Assembly (NCBI RefSeq): GCF_900167975.1 | Contig: NZ_FUZU01000002.1 | Location: 999,501 to 1,063,500 of the forward strand | Direction: 5' to 3' | Source of the DNA: Ohtaekwangia koreensis | GTDB taxonomy: Bacteria > Bacteroidota > Bacteroidia > Cytophagales > Cyclobacteriaceae | DNA: 64,000 bases | Shown: positions 62,109 through 64,000 of the stretch, in pieces | How positions within the stretch are numbered: the stretch's first letter is position 1 | Layout: every line of letters starts with the position of its first letter | Position numbers and translations under genes: made by a program | Notes under the pieces: model-generated | Seen by the model: the letters and a program-made list of their open reading frames with translations, nothing else | What the model was told of the DNA's origin: nothing | Database searches by the model: none

Positions 62109-62540
62109 TTATTTATGCGGTGCGTAATCATAATTTACCATCCATTGCACTCCGAACTTGTCCGTTAACATACCGAAGTATGCATTCCAGAAAGTCTTTT
62201 CCAGTGGCATTGTTACTTGTCCGCCTTGCGAGAGTCCATTGAATATTCGGGATGCCTCTTCTTCACTATCTGCACCGATGGCGATGGAGAAGTTATTGCC
62301 AGGAGATAAAGTATGTCCTGCAGATTCGAGTGCATCAGTACCCATAATTCTATTTTCACGTCCTATAGGTAAAGCGATGTGCATGATTTTATCCTGGTCT
62401 TCAGGAGGAACATTCGCTGTTTCGGGAACGTCTTTGAATCGCTGCACCGCTGCGAACTCTCCACCAAAAACAGATCTGTAAAAGTTAAAAGCTTCCTCTG
62501 TAGTGCCGTTGAAATTTAGATAGGGATTAATGGTTGCCAT
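62109..62540 (-). CDS. VOC-family protein (PhnB-like)
   Basis: A 143-residue protein of the vicinal-oxygen-chelate superfamily: MATINPYLNFNGTTEEAFNFYRSVFGGEF, then MHIALPIG, GADSEEEASRIFNGLSQGG and WNAYFGMLTDKFGVQWMVNYD. This is the PhnB/3-demethylubiquinone-9 methyltransferase-like branch, usually of unknown function. It is the first gene of a three-gene minus-strand run with an SRPBCC protein and an HMA-like small protein. The same VOC and SRPBCC pairing is common in Bacteroidota. Confidence 0.9.
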   Translation of the reverse strand: MATINPYLNFNGTTEEAFNFYRSVFGGEFAAVQRFKDVPETANVPPEDQDKIMHIALPIGRENRIMGTDALESAGHTLSPGNNFSIAIGADSEEEASRIFNGLSQGGQVTMPLEKTFWNAYFGMLTDKFGVQWMVNYDYAPHK

Positions 62541-62592
62541 GTTCTGTTTTGTTTGAGGTTGATATATAGATATACTTGATCAATGGTATAAT

Positions 62593-63693
62593 TCAGCTGG
62601 CGAATGCCAGAGGTTTGAAAGAGGTTAACGATACTTCTTTCTCTTTTCCTCTTAGTTTAATGGCTCCCAATGGTTGGGTCAAAAAGTTATTCGCCAATTG
62701 AAGACTTGCTACTAAATCTGCAGATGCAATTACTTCTGCGTTGAATTCTTTGCACATGCTGAGAATCCGGGAAGTAGTATTCAACACATCGCCAGAATAG
62801 GTGATGTCACGTTTAATAATTCCAACTTCTCCGGCAACTACTTTTCCACAGTGTATACCAGCTTTAAAAGATGGTACTAGCCCGTAGCGTTGTATATATT
62901 TTTCTTTGTTCTTTTCAATGTGCAGTTTAATGTCATAGAAGCATTGTACACATTGACTTTTCTCAATTCCGTCTTTATGTTTCCACGCAATGATAACTTC
63001 GTCCCCTACATATTGATGGATTTCCCCTTTGTTGGCAATGATGGGATTCGTAATGTCTGCGAAGAAATCTTTCAGAAGCTCGTGGTATTTTTCATCGCCC
63101 AGTTTCTCGGCTATGGTGGTAGATGAGTTCAGGTCCAGAAACATGAAAATACGATTCTCTTCTTTAGGCGTATTATATTTTCCTCTGATAATATTTCCAA
63201 AAACACCTTGTCCGAATTTACTGCTGATCTGGAGTAGCAACTGAGTAATTGCAACTACGATTGACCACACAAGTATATTTTTGGCTCGTGAGCTATCCAT
63301 CAAAAAGTTTTTAAAGGCCTCCTGAGAGACAGGATCCATAAAAGGTTTACCTGTGCGGAGGGGAACGGACACCAGGCCCAGCAGTAAAATTATAAGTAGT
63401 ATAATGGCGAAAAAAGATATACTCACCGCAGCAACGGTATGGCCATACGACTTATCCTGATATTTTACATTCACAAAGAATACCAGGAGGCTTCCTCCCA
63501 GTAAACCTCCAACCAGTGCTGAGCCGAGGTTAAACATCAGCGACAACCCAAATGAATACTCCGGTGAGGGCCCTTGGGAATTGTTCGTCAACAATACAAG
63601 ATGATCATATATAGATATAATAAAACCAACGATCATCCATGCGCAGATGATTGCGCCAAGTTGGTGTAGTTTGAGTTGTGTTGTTCGATTCAT
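62593..63693 (-). CDS. Membrane-bound class III adenylate/guanylate cyclase
   Basis: A 366-residue protein from MNRTTQLKLHQ (an upstream start at 63717 would add eight residues). The N-terminal part has four membrane helices (about 10-165). The catalytic domain (about 185-360) has the metal Asp in FLDLNSST and VGDEVI, and the transition-state Asn/Arg in VLNTTSRIL. It makes cAMP or cGMP; the substrate-determining residues are not clear to me. The membrane part probably senses an envelope signal. It is preceded by a good promoter element at 63754-63761. Confidence 0.88.
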   Translation of the reverse strand: MNRTTQLKLHQLGAIICAWMIVGFIISIYDHLVLLTNNSQGPSPEYSFGLSLMFNLGSALVGGLLGGSLLVFFVNVKYQDKSYGHTVAAVSISFFAIILLIILLLGLVSVPLRTGKPFMDPVSQEAFKNFLMDSSRAKNILVWSIVVAITQLLLQISSKFGQGVFGNIIRGKYNTPKEENRIFMFLDLNSSTTIAEKLGDEKYHELLKDFFADITNPIIANKGEIHQYVGDEVIIAWKHKDGIEKSQCVQCFYDIKLHIEKNKEKYIQRYGLVPSFKAGIHCGKVVAGEVGIIKRDITYSGDVLNTTSRILSMCKEFNAEVIASADLVASLQLANNFLTQPLGAIKLRGKEKEVSLTSFKPLAFAS

Positions 63694-63753
63694 AACTTTT
63701 AATATTTCGTGAACCAACTAATTCTATCCCGTCCCCTCAGCCTATTGCATGTA

Positions 63754-63761
63754 CAAATGTA
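63754..63761 (-). promoter_or_regulatory. -7 element of the cyclase promoter
   Basis: TACATTTG on the minus strand matches TAnnTTTG, about 60 bp before the ATG at 63693. Confidence 0.6.
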
Positions 63762-63809
63762 GCGACCATAATAAAAGTAAACGGGGTGTAAATACGGCAA
63801 TCTAAAGGG

Positions 63810-63840
63810 TTGACTCCGACATTATCTTCTGCTAGTTTTG
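63810..63840 (+). promoter_or_regulatory. Promoter of the GlxA-type gene
   Basis: TTG at 63810-63812 and TAGTTTTG at 63833-63840 fit the Bacteroidota -33/-7 pattern with a 20-bp spacer, 50 bp before the ATG at 63891. Confidence 0.65.
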
Positions 63841-63890
63841 GGAGGATGAATTTCCAGAATCAGAGTCTTAACACGTATAATGCTTAACAG

Positions 63891-64000
63891 ATGAAACACA
63901 TTTCTATTCTCGTTCCAAGAGGTGCTGCTGCCTTAAGTTGTATTGAAGGTGCATTCACTTGTTTTACAAAGGCAAATGATTTTTTAACGAGCATGGGGCG
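63891..64000 (+). CDS. GlxA-family transcriptional regulator (partial, runs off the window)
   Basis: Only the first 36 codons are present: MKHISILVPRGAAALSC followed by IEGAFTCFTKANDFL. This N-terminus matches GlxA-type regulators, which join a DJ-1/PfpI-like domain to an AraC helix-turn-helix. The rest lies outside the window, so the DNA-binding part is not seen. Confidence 0.6.
   Translation, partial: MKHISILVPRGAAALSCIEGAFTCFTKANDFLTSMG

Overview
The window is a contiguous chromosomal segment of a Bacteroidota bacterium, most likely of the order Cytophagales. The grounds are TAnnTTTG-type -7 promoter elements, few Shine-Dalgarno sequences, a TonB-dependent receptor with a CarboxypepD_reg-like domain, a type IX secretion C-terminal signal on a polysaccharide lyase, a DUF2723 protein, and a resorcinol/flexirubin-type gene cluster. 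I saw no rRNA, tRNA, CRISPR array, prophage or insertion sequence.

Layout. (1) 1-9.7 kb: O-acetylhomoserine sulfhydrylase (metY, minus strand) with an elaborate 5' leader, a TPR histidine kinase, a GMC oxidoreductase plus gluconate-dehydrogenase subunit-3 pair, fabG, lpd and a DUF3050 gene. (2) 9.7-15.7 kb: a TonB receptor preceded by a His-rich mini-protein (probable metal uptake), then a large DUF2723 membrane protein. (3) 15.8-39.5 kb: a surface polysaccharide region. It has a sugar aminotransferase, a FucP-like transporter, a Wzm/Wzt ABC exporter with two adjacent methyltransferases, many GT2 and GT4 glycosyltransferases, a membrane acyltransferase and two asparagine-synthase-type amidotransferases. 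(4) 39.5-41.5 kb: an Lrp regulator, a phosphoribosyltransferase and panB. (5) 41.5-44.9 kb: a DNA-alkylation repair module (AraC-MGMT fusion, stand-alone Ada metal-binding domain, 2OG-Fe(II) oxygenase, divergent AlkA), then a Gdx-type SMR pump. (6) 44.9-53.4 kb: a minus-strand cluster of DarA/DarB-like enzymes, a BtrH-like protein, an ABC exporter, ACP, ketosynthase and a ketosynthase-like partner lacking the active-site Cys. (7) 53.6-64 kb: an alginate-lyase-family protein, an outer-membrane protein, a lipoprotein and assorted housekeeping or enzyme genes, ending in the first codons of a GlxA-type regulator.

The most interesting element is the metY leader on the minus strand. A promoter (about 1799-1831) drives a recognisable SAM-I riboswitch (1641-1766). 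The 3' strand of its closing P1 helix runs straight into the start codon of a 49-codon ORF (1641 to 1492). That ORF ends in a cysteine-dense stretch (CMCNNACCC), and its Cys codons lie in a perfect hairpin. This suggests that SAM gates translation of a cysteine-sensing leader peptide, which in turn gates metY: two sulfur metabolites read in series. Other candidates are an unannotated 38-codon ORF coupled to darA, an array of TAACG half-sites inside the resorcinol cluster, and a split Ada system. All functional statements come from reading the sequence; no database search was run.
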